From Wenyingzhuangia fucanilytica (GTDB lineage: Bacteria; Bacteroidota; Bacteroidia; Flavobacteriales; Flavobacteriaceae): 64,000 bases of DNA. Position 1 is the stretch's first letter; every line of letters starts with the position of its first letter. Made by a program: the position numbers and the translations under genes. The notes under the pieces are model-generated. The model searched no databases and was not told the origin of the DNA. It saw only the letters and a program-made list of their open reading frames with translations. Shown here piece after piece: positions 43,021 through 53,125 of this stretch. The stretch spans positions 1,240,001 through 1,304,000 of the forward strand of contig NZ_CP014224.1 of the NCBI RefSeq assembly GCF_001697185.1, in the 5' to 3' direction.

Positions 43021-44190
43021 ATGGGAGTTAACTTTAAAATGGTAGCCATTACCTTACAAGGTTTAGAAGAAGTTTTAAGTAATGAGTTAAAGCAACTTGG
43101 TGCTCAAGATGTTAAAGCTGGGGTTAGGATGGTTGAATTTGTTGGTGATGAGGGATTTATGTACAAAGCAAATTTGTATTTAAGAACCGCTATTAGAATT
43201 TTAAAACCTATTATAAAGTTTAAGGTTAAAAACGAAGATGATTTATATAAGAATTTATTAAAAATTCGTTGGGAAAAATATTTAGATGTAAGGGGAACTT
43301 TTGCAACCAAAGGAACCAATCAATTTAGTGGAATAACTAGTAACACACATTATTTGGCTTTAAAAACTAAAGATGCTATTGCAGATTATTTTAAAGCTAA
43401 ATACGATGCTAGACCCGATGTAGATATTAAACATCCAGATTTAAAGGTAAATGTACACATAGATAGATATGGGTTTTGTACGGTTTCTTTAGATAGTTCA
43501 GGAGATTCTTTACACAAAAGAGGATATAGAATGAATACCAACTTGGCACCAATCAACGAGGTATTGGCTGCTGGTTTGGTTTTGTTATCGGGGTATACGG
43601 GAGAACAAAATTTTATTGATCCTATGTGTGGATCTGCTACAATTTTAATTGAGGCAGCAATGGTGGCTTGTAATATTCCGGCAAACATCAATAGAAAAGA
43701 GTTTGCTTTTGAAAAATGGAAAGATTATGATGAAAATTTATTTTTTGCCATTCAAGATTCATTAATTAAAAAAATTAGAGATCCTCAATGTAAAATAATG
43801 GGGTTTGATAAAGCTCCATCTGCAGTAAGAAAGGCCAACGAAAATATTGCGAGTGCTAATTTAGAGGAGTTTATAGGAGTACATCATATCAACTTTTTTA
43901 ATTCTAAAAAGGAAGTATTTGGTCCGACCACTATATTGTTTAATCCACCTTATGGAGAGCGATTAAAATTGGATGATATAGAAGGTTTTTACAAGAGTAT
44001 AGGAGATACTTTAAAGCATAATTATCACAATTCAACAGCTTGGTTTATTACTTCGGATATTGAAGCTTTAAAGCATGTTGGATTGAGAACTAGTAGAAGA
44101 ATAGCAATTAAAAACAGTGATTTAGATTGTAAGTTTGTAAAGTACGATATTTACGAAGGGAGCAAAAAAGCATCTAAAAACGATTATTAA
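43021..44190 (+). CDS. THUMP-domain class I RNA methyltransferase
   Basis: This protein of about 389 residues has an N-terminal ferredoxin-like/THUMP RNA-binding region and a C-terminal methyltransferase with DPMCGSATILIEAA (SAM site, near residue 200) and FNPPYGERL (catalytic NPPY). It resembles the RlmL N-terminal half (23S rRNA m2G2445) and related RNA guanine-N2 methyltransferases. The start at 43021 is chosen from the upstream -7 element; 43039 is an alternative. Confidence 0.88.
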   Translation: MGVNFKMVAITLQGLEEVLSNELKQLGAQDVKAGVRMVEFVGDEGFMYKANLYLRTAIRILKPIIKFKVKNEDDLYKNLLKIRWEKYLDVRGTFATKGTNQFSGITSNTHYLALKTKDAIADYFKAKYDARPDVDIKHPDLKVNVHIDRYGFCTVSLDSSGDSLHKRGYRMNTNLAPINEVLAAGLVLLSGYTGEQNFIDPMCGSATILIEAAMVACNIPANINRKEFAFEKWKDYDENLFFAIQDSLIKKIRDPQCKIMGFDKAPSAVRKANENIASANLEEFIGVHHINFFNSKKEVFGPTTILFNPPYGERLKLDDIEGFYKSIGDTLKHNYHNSTAWFITSDIEALKHVGLRTSRRIAIKNSDLDCKFVKYDIYEGSKKASKNDY

Positions 44191-44207
44191 TTAAGAATCA
44201 TATTTAT

Positions 44208-44246
44208 AAAAAAAGAGCTTTCTAAATTTTAGAAAGCTCTTTTTTT
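44208..44246. terminator. bidirectional intrinsic terminator
   Basis: A long stem (AAAGAGCTTTCTAA and complement, loop ATT) with A and T runs lies between convergent genes and reaches the stop of the FtsB-like gene. Confidence 0.88.
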
Positions 44247-44538
44247 AATCTATAGTATCATACTCTATTAAATACAAAAATTCATCGTCTTTTTTGTAGT
44301 GATATTTTTCTCGTGCATAGTTATTGATGTTTTCTTGCACGGCATGTTCTTCAATTGTTTTTCTATTCTTTTTGATTTCAGATTTATAAAAATCAATTGT
44401 CTTTTCTAACTTATTAATTTCTCTATTGTATTCTAGTTGATACAAATAAGAGTTAGAATCAAAAAATAGCATCCAAACAATAAAGACAACAATAACAGTT
44501 GGTCCTATTATTTTTTTGTTTTTTAAATTCAACTTCAT
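44245..44538 (-). CDS. FtsB/DivIC family septum formation protein
   Basis: This 97-residue protein has one N-terminal helix (residues 10-28) and a coiled coil (YNREINKLEKTIDFYKSEI), the layout of FtsB/DivIC, which links the division proteins FtsL and FtsQ in the septum. The C-terminal YAREKYHYKKDDEFLYLIE matches the family. It follows the Wzc-like gene with no gap and may be cotranscribed with the capsule export genes. Confidence 0.85.
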   Translation of the reverse strand: MKLNLKNKKIIGPTVIVVFIVWMLFFDSNSYLYQLEYNREINKLEKTIDFYKSEIKKNRKTIEEHAVQENINNYAREKYHYKKDDEFLYLIEYDTID

Positions 44539-47013
44539 TTATATTCCTTTTTTAGGATTAAGAATGTTTTTAATTCGAGTTCTTAAAGATAGCTTTTCTT
44601 CTGCGTGATATCCGTATGAATAAGAACCGTATCCGTAACCGTAACCATATCCGTATCTGTATCCATATTTAGAGGTTTGTGCAAAATCATTAATAATAAA
44701 AGCAATGTTTTTTACTTCATTGTTCGTGTATTTTTGATCTATCATTTTCATCATTCCTTTTTTGGTGTAGCCTTGCCTAGTAACATAGATATTGGCATCA
44801 GAATAATCCATCAAATCTAAAGCATCAGAAACAAGTCCAATAGGTGGAGTATCAATAATAATATAATCGTATTTTCTCTTTAAATTTACAAACAAGTCTT
44901 TAGTCGCTTGACTAAGAATTAATTCCGAAGGGTTAGGAGGGATGGTTCCTGTTACAATAATGTCAAGGTTTTCGACCTCTGTTTTTTGAGTCACTTGATC
45001 TAATGATTGTTGCCCAATAATATAATCTACCAAACCAAACTCATTTTCTAAATCAAAATCTCTATGAATTTTAGGTTTTCTTAAATCAAACCCTAACAAA
45101 ATAGTTTTTTTACCACTTAGTGCAAAAGAACTAGCAATGTTCATAGAGGTTACTGTTTTTCCTTCACCACTAATAGAGGAAGTACAAAGAATGGTTTTGT
45201 TTGGTTTTTGAACATCTTCTTTGTGAAATAAATAAGGAATGTTTGATCTTAAAGCTCTGTACGATTCTGATACCGATGATTTAGGACTATTTAACAATAC
45301 CAAATTAGATTTGTTTTTGTTTTTTCCTACAACTCCTAATACAGGAATATGATATAAACGTTCTAGTTGCTCTACAGTATAAATATTATCGTCTAAAGCT
45401 TCTATAATAGTGATAAAAATCAATGGTAATATAATGGCTAATAAAATAGCAACTATATAATTAAATGATGATTTTTTAGCTAAAGGACCTTGACCAATAT
45501 CTTTTGCATTATCAATAATCTTAATGCTAGAAGAATTGGCTGCAATGGCCGCTCCTGCTTCGTAACTTTTTTGTTTTAAAAGGTTAAAGTTACTTTCAGA
45601 AATAGTGTAATTTTTTTCTAATTGTATAAGTTGATATTCTTTAAGTGGTAAATCTTTAATAGAGGTTTTAACCTTGTTTAGTTCCTCGGTTGCTTTGTTA
45701 GATTTAATAGCGTTGTATTCTATTAAAGCATCAATTCTACTTTTAATGTTTTGTTTAGAAAGTTTTATTTTATTCTCTAAATCTATAAACTCTGGATGAG
45801 TAGGGTAAATGTGATTAGATAGTAGTTTTTCTTTTAACAATAAAAAATTAATCAACTCAGAAATGCTAGTTTGTAATCCTACATCTCCTAACTCGGTTAA
45901 AGGAATGTTTTTAATATCAACATCATTGGTAAGGGCATTGTTTTTAAGCCTCAACAATAATTCTGTATTGTTTTTTATTTCCTTTTGTAGGTTGGTGTAA
46001 TTTAAAATTTCTTGATAAGCTTGTTCTCCTTCACTAGATAAATTAAGAGCGTTTTTAGATTTAAAACTAATTAATTGATCTTCTATGTTTTGTAAGTTTT
46101 TAGACTCTATACCAAACAAAGAATCTATAAAAGTTTTGGTTTTTACAGCGTATTCAATTTTGGTTTCTTTTTCAGCTTCTCCAAGTAGGTAAATGGTTTT
46201 GTTGATATAATCAATCAAACGTTTTTTGTTAGCACCTTGTATACTTAAGTTTAGTAAAGAAGTACCTGTAACAGCAGTATTGATATCAATTCTTTGGTAT
46301 GAAGCTACAGTTCCATTAAAAGAGCTAAAACTAATATAGTAAGGGGTGTTTAAAGTTGGTTTATTTACCAAATGGATGTCAAAATCACAAAAAGGAGTGA
46401 TAATACTTTTTTTAAGATCAAAAGATTGAGTGTAGTTGTTCGTGTTTAAATCAATTGATTTTGATGTGTGATTTGTGTAGTTGTATAAGTTAAGAAAACT
46501 ACTTTGTTCATTTAAATCTAAAGATACTTCTACAGTATTTTCATCGGTAAAAATAAGTTGAATTTTATGCCCTTGTACTTGATACCCATCAGGATTGTTA
46601 ATTCTAATAACAAAAGGAGTGTAACCATAAACATCTTTGTACCTAGTTTCTAAAAGTATTTTTTCTTTTTGTAAATAGTTAGTGTAAAACTGTAATTCAG
46701 AAACTACTTTTTCGTTATGAGTTCTCGATTTAAAATCGGCTTTAATAGACTCAACCATATCGCTCGCTCCACCCCATTTAAAAGAAATGTTGGTGCTAGA
46801 TGATAACATTGGGTTAGATTTTTCATCAATAGTAATTAAACTAGAGATTTTATAAGTATCAGTACCCATCATGTTTTTATACTTAGCAAATGCTAGCGAT
46901 ATCACAACAGATAGAACAAAAAGTTTCCAATAACTAAAAACTTTTAGTAGGTAACTTTTTATATCAATAGATCCAAATTCCTTGGTTAGGTCTTTTATGT
47001 TTTTGGTAGACAT
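44539..47013 (-). CDS. capsular polysaccharide tyrosine autokinase (Wzc-like)
   Basis: This 824-residue inner-membrane copolymerase and bacterial tyrosine kinase has a Wzz domain with helices near residues 30-45 and 515-535, a long periplasmic coiled coil, and a C-terminal kinase with Walker A (SISGEGKTVTS), Walker A' (ILLGFDLRKPKIHRD) and Walker B (YIIIDTPPIG). The C-terminal tail is a dense run of Tyr and Gly (YGYRYGYGYGYG and similar), the autophosphorylation cluster. It lies 9 bp downstream of the Wza-like gene. Confidence 0.93.
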   Translation of the reverse strand: MSTKNIKDLTKEFGSIDIKSYLLKVFSYWKLFVLSVVISLAFAKYKNMMGTDTYKISSLITIDEKSNPMLSSSTNISFKWGGASDMVESIKADFKSRTHNEKVVSELQFYTNYLQKEKILLETRYKDVYGYTPFVIRINNPDGYQVQGHKIQLIFTDENTVEVSLDLNEQSSFLNLYNYTNHTSKSIDLNTNNYTQSFDLKKSIITPFCDFDIHLVNKPTLNTPYYISFSSFNGTVASYQRIDINTAVTGTSLLNLSIQGANKKRLIDYINKTIYLLGEAEKETKIEYAVKTKTFIDSLFGIESKNLQNIEDQLISFKSKNALNLSSEGEQAYQEILNYTNLQKEIKNNTELLLRLKNNALTNDVDIKNIPLTELGDVGLQTSISELINFLLLKEKLLSNHIYPTHPEFIDLENKIKLSKQNIKSRIDALIEYNAIKSNKATEELNKVKTSIKDLPLKEYQLIQLEKNYTISESNFNLLKQKSYEAGAAIAANSSSIKIIDNAKDIGQGPLAKKSSFNYIVAILLAIILPLIFITIIEALDDNIYTVEQLERLYHIPVLGVVGKNKNKSNLVLLNSPKSSVSESYRALRSNIPYLFHKEDVQKPNKTILCTSSISGEGKTVTSMNIASSFALSGKKTILLGFDLRKPKIHRDFDLENEFGLVDYIIGQQSLDQVTQKTEVENLDIIVTGTIPPNPSELILSQATKDLFVNLKRKYDYIIIDTPPIGLVSDALDLMDYSDANIYVTRQGYTKKGMMKMIDQKYTNNEVKNIAFIINDFAQTSKYGYRYGYGYGYGYGSYSYGYHAEEKLSLRTRIKNILNPKKGI

Positions 47014-47022
47014 TAACTTGTT

Positions 47023-47802
47023 TTATAATGAATTAATGAATAAAAATGTAGTCACTATAACAGTGAATGTTGATAAAACAGTGTTAAACACACTCAAGCC
47101 AGTAGTACCAACCCCAATAGGCTTTTGTTTAATAGGTTTGATATTAATGATATCATTGTTTTTAATTAAAAAAACATCTGAATTAAAGGTATTGATATCA
47201 GTTAAATCTATTTCGTATTTTCTTAAACCATCTTCTTCTTGTCTAATAACTTCTACATTGGTTCTGTTACCATATTCTGTAACATCACCAGAGTTTGCAA
47301 TGGCATCAATAATATTTGCTTCGTATTGCATTAAATAGTTGGTTCCAGGCTTTCCAATTTCTCCAAGAATAGTGTATTTAATTCCTGCATATTTTACATC
47401 AACAAAATAGCTATCGGTGTTTTGAATGTATTTAGAAAGTTCTTTTTCAATTTTAATTCTAATTTCATCTATGCTAAATCCCAAAACATTCATTTCTCCA
47501 ATATAAGGAAGTCTAATGTTTCCATGAGTATCAATTCGGTATCCTGTTAAATAAGGATTGATGTTTATTCCACCACCAGCTTGTTGGCTGCTATTGGCTA
47601 AAGAATTAAAGAACTCGGTTAGCTCAGTGTCTTTAGAAGAAACTTTAATAATAAGGATATCATTAACCTGTGTCTTAAAAGTTTTGTGCTGTAAATTGTA
47701 TATTTTTTCAGAAGTGTTCCCTTGTAAATAGGTGATTCTTTTGTTGCTAACACAAGAAATTAAAAAACTTAATGATAGAAAGGCAATAAGGAGTTTTTTC
47801 AT
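47023..47802 (-). CDS. polysaccharide export outer-membrane lipoprotein (Wza-like)
   Basis: This 259-residue lipoprotein (signal FLISC, Cys17) has the Poly_export and SLBB domains (DILIIKVSSKDTEL, GYRIDTHGNIRLPYIG, YTILGEIGKPGTNYL) and a C-terminal hydrophobic helix that may form the outer-membrane alpha-barrel as in Wza. It is the first gene of the export operon with the Wzc-like kinase. No polymerase or flippase genes are in the window. Confidence 0.92.
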   Translation of the reverse strand: MKKLLIAFLSLSFLISCVSNKRITYLQGNTSEKIYNLQHKTFKTQVNDILIIKVSSKDTELTEFFNSLANSSQQAGGGININPYLTGYRIDTHGNIRLPYIGEMNVLGFSIDEIRIKIEKELSKYIQNTDSYFVDVKYAGIKYTILGEIGKPGTNYLMQYEANIIDAIANSGDVTEYGNRTNVEVIRQEEDGLRKYEIDLTDINTFNSDVFLIKNNDIINIKPIKQKPIGVGTTGLSVFNTVLSTFTVIVTTFLFINSL

Positions 47803-47827
47803 TTAACTTAAATAATGGCTCTAAGCA

Positions 47828-47835
47828 CAAATATA
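47828..47835 (-). promoter_or_regulatory. -7 promoter element (TATATTTG) of the capsule export operon
   Basis: This minus-strand TAnnTTTG match is 25 bp upstream of the Wza-like gene. Confidence 0.5.
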
Positions 47836-47899
47836 AAATTATAAATTTGAGTATGTAACATTAATTTGCTTTACTTTTACGCTTGTTTTATTGTGATAT

Positions 47900-48670
47900 A
47901 TGGTTAAAAAATACATAAAATACTTAACAAAATCTACCAATGAGCATGGGGTGCATTCTCCATTTGTTTTTAAATTGGTAACAGAGTGCATTTATAAAAA
48001 ATCATCCAGTACTGTTGTTCATCAATATAAGGAATATAGAGAAGGTTTAAAAAAATCTTCTAAAACTATAAAGGTTAAAGATTTAGGAGCTGGATCTAGA
48101 GTGTTTAAAAATGATACAAGAAAAGTATCAGATTTGGTTGATAAAGTAAGTGTTTCTAAAAAATACGGATTGTTATTAAATAGGTTGATGAATCATTTAC
48201 ATATTCAATCTGTTTTAGAGTTAGGAACTTCAGTAGGTTTAGGTACTGCTGCCATGTGTATTAATAATTCAGAAGTTAAAATTGATACTATTGAGGGTTG
48301 TAAAGAAACTTTAGAGGTTGCTAAAAACCAATTTGAAAAGCATGATTTTCAATCACAAATTACTTCTTACAACTCGGGTTTTGATGAGGTGTTGCCATCG
48401 TTAGTGTCTCAAAAAAAGTATGATTTAATTTATTTTGATGGGAATCATCAAAAAGAAGCTACTTTAAAATATTTTGAAGAATGTTTAGAAAGTACTCACA
48501 ACGATTCTGTTTTTATTTTTGATGATATTTATTGGTCTGATGGAATGGAAGAAGCTTGGGAAGTGATTAAAAATCATCCTAAGGTAAAAGTAACAGTAGA
48601 TTTATTTAAATGGGGATTGGTGTTTTTTAGAAGAGAACAAGCTAAAGAACATTTTAAAATTAGATTTTAA
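47900..48670 (+). CDS. class I SAM-dependent methyltransferase
   Basis: This 256-residue protein begins with VKKYIKYLTKSTNEHGVHSP, shared by a flavobacterial methyltransferase group, and has SAM motif I LELGTSVGLGTAAM near residue 112, then IEGCKET and YDLIYFDGNHQKE, which resemble O-methyltransferase folds. The substrate is unknown. It ends two bases before the corrinoid adenosyltransferase and is probably cotranscribed with it. Confidence 0.82.
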   Translation: MVKKYIKYLTKSTNEHGVHSPFVFKLVTECIYKKSSSTVVHQYKEYREGLKKSSKTIKVKDLGAGSRVFKNDTRKVSDLVDKVSVSKKYGLLLNRLMNHLHIQSVLELGTSVGLGTAAMCINNSEVKIDTIEGCKETLEVAKNQFEKHDFQSQITSYNSGFDEVLPSLVSQKKYDLIYFDGNHQKEATLKYFEECLESTHNDSVFIFDDIYWSDGMEEAWEVIKNHPKVKVTVDLFKWGLVFFRREQAKEHFKIRF

Positions 48671-48672
48671 AA

Positions 48673-49248
48673 ATGAAGATTTATACAAAAACAGGTGATG
48701 CTGGAGAAACCTCATTATTTGGAGGAAAAAGAGTTCCAAAATCGCATATTAGAATTGATGCTTACGGTACTGTAGATGAATTAAATTCTTATATAGGATT
48801 GCTAAGAGATTTAGAAATAGATAATCATCATAAAACGTTTTTAATCAACATTCAAGAAGAATTATTCGTTATCGGAGCTTTTTTAGCTACTCCAGAGGAG
48901 AGTGAAACTTTAAAAAACGGTAAAAGTAGGTTAAGATTAGATGTATTTGGAGAAAAAGAAGTGGCTGTGTTAGAAAAGGAAATTGATGCGCTTGATGGTC
49001 AACTAGAACCTATGACACATTTTATTTTACCAGGAGGAAATGTAGTGGTGTCACATTGTCACATTGCTAGAACAATTTGTCGTAGGGCAGAGAGAATCTG
49101 TGTTTTGTTGCAGTCAGAAGAAACTGTCAATGTTGGTATTCTAAAATATTTAAATAGACTATCAGACTATTTATTTGTGTTGGCACGAATGTTGTCTAAA
49201 CAGTTACAGGTGGTTGAAACCAAGTGGATTCCATCAAAAAATAAATAA
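48673..49248 (+). CDS. ATP:cob(I)alamin adenosyltransferase, PduO/MMAB type
   Basis: This 191-residue five-helix bundle makes adenosylcobalamin. The N-terminal TKTGDAGETSLFGGKRVPKS is the ATP-binding signature, and CRRAERICVLL carries the conserved Arg/Glu pair. An adenosylcobalamin-dependent enzyme such as methylmalonyl-CoA mutase is expected elsewhere in the genome. Confidence 0.94.
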   Translation: MKIYTKTGDAGETSLFGGKRVPKSHIRIDAYGTVDELNSYIGLLRDLEIDNHHKTFLINIQEELFVIGAFLATPEESETLKNGKSRLRLDVFGEKEVAVLEKEIDALDGQLEPMTHFILPGGNVVVSHCHIARTICRRAERICVLLQSEETVNVGILKYLNRLSDYLFVLARMLSKQLQVVETKWIPSKNK

Positions 49249-49272
49249 GTTCTTTAAAAGACTAAAAAAAAC

Positions 49273-49302
49273 TTGACTTTTTTAATTAAAAAATTATTTT
49301 TG
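49273..49302 (+). promoter_or_regulatory. complete flavobacterial promoter (TTG-19-TATTTTTG)
   Basis: A -33 TTG at 49273-49275 and a -7 TATTTTTG at 49295-49302 are 19 bp apart. This is the clearest consensus promoter in the window and drives the DUF2795 gene. Confidence 0.7.
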
Positions 49303-49326
49303 CAATAATTATAATTTGATAAAGAA

Positions 49327-49548
49327 ATGTATTGGACTTTAGAATTAGCTAATTATTTAGCAGATGCACCTTGGCCAGCCTCGAAAGATGAATTGATAGA
49401 TTTTGCAATAAGAACGGGAGCACCATTAGAAGTTGTAGAAAATTTACAAAGTTTAGAGGACGAGGGTGAAATCTACGATGATATTGTAGAAATTTGGCCT
49501 GATTATCCTACTGAAGAAGACTATCTTTGGAACGAGGAAGAATATTAA
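49327..49548 (+). CDS. DUF2795 family small acidic protein
   Basis: This 73-residue acidic protein has a small helical DUF2795 fold (LANYLADAPWPASKDELIDFA, GAPLEVVENLQSL). It is widespread in Bacteroidetes and its function is unknown. It has a strong promoter and a terminator, and stands between the adenosyltransferase and secA as in related genomes. Confidence 0.88.
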   Translation: MYWTLELANYLADAPWPASKDELIDFAIRTGAPLEVVENLQSLEDEGEIYDDIVEIWPDYPTEEDYLWNEEEY

Positions 49549-49570
49549 AATATTTGAATATTAAATAAAG

Positions 49571-49597
49571 AAAAAGTCTCATTAGAGGCTTTTTTTT
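49571..49597 (+). terminator. intrinsic terminator of the DUF2795 gene
   Basis: The stem AAAAAGTCTC/GAGGCTTTTT (one G-T pair, loop ATTA) is followed by a T run. Confidence 0.8.
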
Positions 49598-49628
49598 TAT
49601 TTATTTTTAAAACATAAAACAATAAATG

Positions 49629-52600
49629 ATGGGCATATTAGACTCAGTATTAAAAGTATTTGTTGGAGATAAACAACAAAAAGATTTAAAATTATTACAA
49701 CCAATAGTTGGTGAAGTAAGAGCTTTTGAAGAAGCTTTTAAAAAATTAACGATTGATGAATTAAGGGCGAAAACAGTTGAGTTTAAAGATTTAATTGCCA
49801 AAGAAACCAAAACTATAGAAGATGAAATTGCTGCTTTAGAAGAAAAAGCAAAAACAGCGGCTATAGACGATAAAGAAGCAATCTATAATCAAATTGATGT
49901 TTTACAAGATCAAGCTTATGAAGCTTCTGAAAAAGTACTAAGTAACATTCAAGCAGAAGCTTTTGCTGTTATTAAAGAAACTGCTAGAAGATTTACAGAA
50001 AACACTCAAATAGAGGTTACTGCAAGTGCATATGATAGAGAGTTGTCTGCTAACAATAGTTATGTGGAGTTAGTAGGAGAGGACAAAGCGGTTTGGCATA
50101 ACTCATGGGATGCTTCTGGAACTCAAGTAACTTGGAACATGGTTCATTACGATGTTCAGTTAATTGGTGGTTCTGTATTACATCAAGGTAAAATTGCCGA
50201 AATGATGACTGGGGAAGGTAAGACATTGGTAGCAACCTTACCAATTTACTTAAACGCATTATCAGGAAAAGGAGTACACGTTGTAACTGTAAACGATTAC
50301 TTAGCAAAGCGTGATAGTGCTTGGATGGCACCTTTATTTCAGTTCCACGGATTAACGATTGACTGTATAGATAATCACAAATCTAATTCTCCAGAAAGAA
50401 GAAAAGCTTATAACGCTGATATTACTTACGGAACAAATAATGAATTTGGTTTTGATTATTTACGTGATAATATGGCTAGTACTATGGAAGACTTGGTACA
50501 ACGTAAGCCAAATTATGCTATTGTAGATGAGGTGGATTCTGTATTAATTGATGATGCTCGTACACCATTAATTATTTCTGGTCAAGTTCAAGATGGAGAT
50601 AGACACGAATTTAACGAGTTAAAACCTAAAGTTGCAGATATTGTTGCTTTACAAAGTAAATATTTGGTTGGAGTTTTAGCAAATGCTAAAAAATTAATCA
50701 AAGAAGGAGATACTAAAGAAGGAGCTTTTCAATTATTAAGAGTTTATAGAGGTTTACCTAAAAACAAAGCCTTAATTAAGTTTTTGTCTCAAGAAGGGAT
50801 TAGACAGTTATTACAAAAAACTGAAAATCACTACATGGCAGACAACAACAAAGAAATGCCTGTGGTTGATAAAGAATTGTATTTTGTGATTGAAGAAAAG
50901 AACAATTCTATTGAGTTAACAGAAAAAGGTATTGCTACTTTATCAGGAGACCAAGGAGGAGACTTTTTTGTGTTACCAGATATTGGAGTAAAAATTGGAG
51001 AGTTAGATCAACAAGATATTTCTGAAGAAGAAAAAGTAGCTCAAAAAGAAGAATTATACAGAGACTTTAGTATTAAGAGTGAAAGAATTCACACTTTAAA
51101 TCAATTGCTAAAAGCTTATACTTTGTTTGAAAAAGATACAGAGTATGTAGTAATGGATAATAAGGTGAAAATTGTTGATGAGCAAACAGGACGTATCATG
51201 GAAGGACGTCGTTACTCTGATGGTTTACACCAAGCAATTGAGGCTAAAGAAAATGTAAAGATTGAAGCAGCTTCTCAAACATACGCAACAGTAACTTTAC
51301 AAAATTACTTTAGAATGTATCGCAAACTTTCTGGTATGACTGGTACTGCGATTACAGAAGCTGGAGAATTTTGGCAAATTTATGAGTTGGATGTAGTGGA
51401 AATTCCAACCAATAAACCTATTGCAAGAGAAGATAAAGAAGATTTAATTTATAAGACACAGCGAGAAAAGTACAATGCTGTTATAGAAGATATTGTAAAA
51501 CTTGTAGAAGCAGGTAGACCAGTCTTAGTAGGTACAACCTCTGTAGAAATTTCTGAATTATTAGGTAGAATGTTATCTATCAGAAAAATTAAACACAATG
51601 TATTAAACGCTAAGTTGCACAAAAAAGAAGCAGATATTGTTGCAGAAGCTGGTAAGCCAGGAATTGTAACTATTGCAACCAACATGGCAGGTCGTGGTAC
51701 CGATATTAAATTGTCTGATGAAGTAAAAGCAGCAGGTGGTTTGGCTATTATTGGTACAGAACGTCACGATTCTCGTCGTGTAGACCGTCAGTTACGTGGT
51801 CGTGCAGGTCGTCAAGGAGATGTAGGTTCTTCTCAATTCTACGTATCTTTAGAAGATAACTTAATGCGTTTGTTTGGTTCTGATAGAATTGCCAAAATGA
51901 TGGATAGAATGGGATTAGAAGAAGGAGAAGTAATTCAACACTCTATGATTACCAAGTCTATTGAAAGAGCACAGAAAAAAGTAGAAGAAAACAACTTTGG
52001 TATACGTAAGCGTTTGTTAGAATATGATGATATTATGAACTCTCAGCGTGAAGTAGTTTACAAACGTAGACGTCATGCTTTAGATGGTAAACGTTTACAA
52101 GTAGACATTGCTAACATGGTTTATGATGCTTGTGCAACGATAGTTGATGATAATAAATTAACTAATGATTTTCAGAATTTTGAATTTGAGTTAATTTTAA
52201 ACACTTCTATGAGTTCTCCTTTTTCTAAAGAAGAATTTACCAATACGCCACCACAAGAATTATCAGATAAGTTGTACGAAATAGTGATGAAACACTATAC
52301 TGATAAAATGGCTAGAAATGCTAATTCGGCTTATCCAATTATCAAAAATGTTTTTGAAAACGAAGGAGATAGATACGAGCGTATTGTAGTTCCTTTTAGT
52401 GATGGAGTAAAAACGTTAAGAGTGGTTACAGATTTAAAAAAATCATATGAATCACAAGGAGCAGAGTTAATTTCTGATTTTGAGAAAAACATCACTTTAG
52501 CTATTATTGATGATGAATGGAAAGATCATTTACGTAAAATGGATGATTTAAAGCAATCTGTTCAAAATGCATCATACGAGCAAAAAGATCCTTTATTAAT

Positions 52601-52985
52601 TTATAAGTTTGAAGCTTTTGAGTTGTTCAAAAAGATGTTGGATAAAATAAACAAAGAAGTTTTATCATTCTTGTTTAAAGGAGAATTGCCAGAAAGTAAT
52701 CAACAGATTTCTGAAGCTAAAGAGCAAAAAGTACAACAGAATGTACAAGTTTCTAAGCAAGAAGTATTAAATTCTTCAGAAGCTGCAAATAGACAAGCTA
52801 TTCAAAACTCTCAAGGAGCAGAACAGGCTAGACCAGAAACAATGGTGAGAGAGCAGCCAAAAATTGGTAGAAATGATAAAGTAATCATTCAGAATGTGCA
52901 AACTGGAGAAAAAAAGGAAACCAAGTTTAAACAAGCAATTCCTTTATTAGAAACAGGTAAGTGGGTTATTACAGGATTGGCTTAA
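49629..52985 (+). CDS. secA: preprotein translocase ATPase subunit SecA
   Basis: This protein of about 1118 residues drives Sec export. Walker A is in [13 protein letters not shown] near residue 198, the DEAD-type box is [11 protein letters not shown], and the second RecA domain has GRGTDIKL and [11 protein letters not shown]. It is longer than the E. coli protein because of an insert in the preprotein-binding region (residues about 330-480), as usual in Bacteroidetes. The C-terminus ends in the Bacteroidetes-type tail without the Cys-rich zinc motif. The second Met (49629) is preferred over 49626. Confidence 0.97.
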   Translation: MGILDSVLKVFVGDKQQKDLKLLQPIVGEVRAFEEAFKKLTIDELRAKTVEFKDLIAKETKTIEDEIAALEEKAKTAAIDDKEAIYNQIDVLQDQAYEASEKVLSNIQAEAFAVIKETARRFTENTQIEVTASAYDRELSANNSYVELVGEDKAVWHNSWDASGTQVTWNMVHYDVQLIGGSVLHQGKIAEMMTGEGKTLVATLPIYLNALSGKGVHVVTVNDYLAKRDSAWMAPLFQFHGLTIDCIDNHKSNSPERRKAYNADITYGTNNEFGFDYLRDNMASTMEDLVQRKPNYAIVDEVDSVLIDDARTPLIISGQVQDGDRHEFNELKPKVADIVALQSKYLVGVLANAKKLIKEGDTKEGAFQLLRVYRGLPKNKALIKFLSQEGIRQLLQKTENHYMADNNKEMPVVDKELYFVIEEKNNSIELTEKGIATLSGDQGGDFFVLPDIGVKIGELDQQDISEEEKVAQKEELYRDFSIKSERIHTLNQLLKAYTLFEKDTEYVVMDNKVKIVDEQTGRIMEGRRYSDGLHQAIEAKENVKIEAASQTYATVTLQNYFRMYRKLSGMTGTAITEAGEFWQIYELDVVEIPTNKPIAREDKEDLIYKTQREKYNAVIEDIVKLVEAGRPVLVGTTSVEISELLGRMLSIRKIKHNVLNAKLHKKEADIVAEAGKPGIVTIATNMAGRGTDIKLSDEVKAAGGLAIIGTERHDSRRVDRQLRGRAGRQGDVGSSQFYVSLEDNLMRLFGSDRIAKMMDRMGLEEGEVIQHSMITKSIERAQKKVEENNFGIRKRLLEYDDIMNSQREVVYKRRRHALDGKRLQVDIANMVYDACATIVDDNKLTNDFQNFEFELILNTSMSSPFSKEEFTNTPPQELSDKLYEIVMKHYTDKMARNANSAYPIIKNVFENEGDRYERIVVPFSDGVKTLRVVTDLKKSYESQGAELISDFEKNITLAIIDDEWKDHLRKMDDLKQSVQNASYEQKDPLLIYKFEAFELFKKMLDKINKEVLSFLFKGELPESNQQISEAKEQKVQQNVQVSKQEVLNSSEAANRQAIQNSQGAEQARPETMVREQPKIGRNDKVIIQNVQTGEKKETKFKQAIPLLETGKWVITGLA

Positions 52986-53006
52986 ACCCAAATGATATAA
53001 TTAAGA

Positions 53007-53047
53007 AATACCTCTTTGAATTTATTTTCAAAGAGGTATTTTTTTTG
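53007..53047 (+). terminator. intrinsic terminator of secA
   Basis: The stem AAATACCTCTTTGAA/TTCAAAGAGGTATTT has loop TTTATT and a T run. Confidence 0.9.
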
Positions 53048-53096
53048 AAAGACTTTAAGTTATTTATAATACCCAAAACAAACTCATAAAATTGTT

Positions 53097-53104
53097 TAGT
53101 TTTG
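53097..53104 (+). promoter_or_regulatory. -7 promoter element (TAGTTTTG) of trmL
   Basis: This TAnnTTTG match overlaps the first in-frame TTG (53102), so the real start must be downstream, at the TTG at 53126. Confidence 0.55.
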
Positions 53105-53125
53105 CGATTTTTAAAAGAGGAAAAT

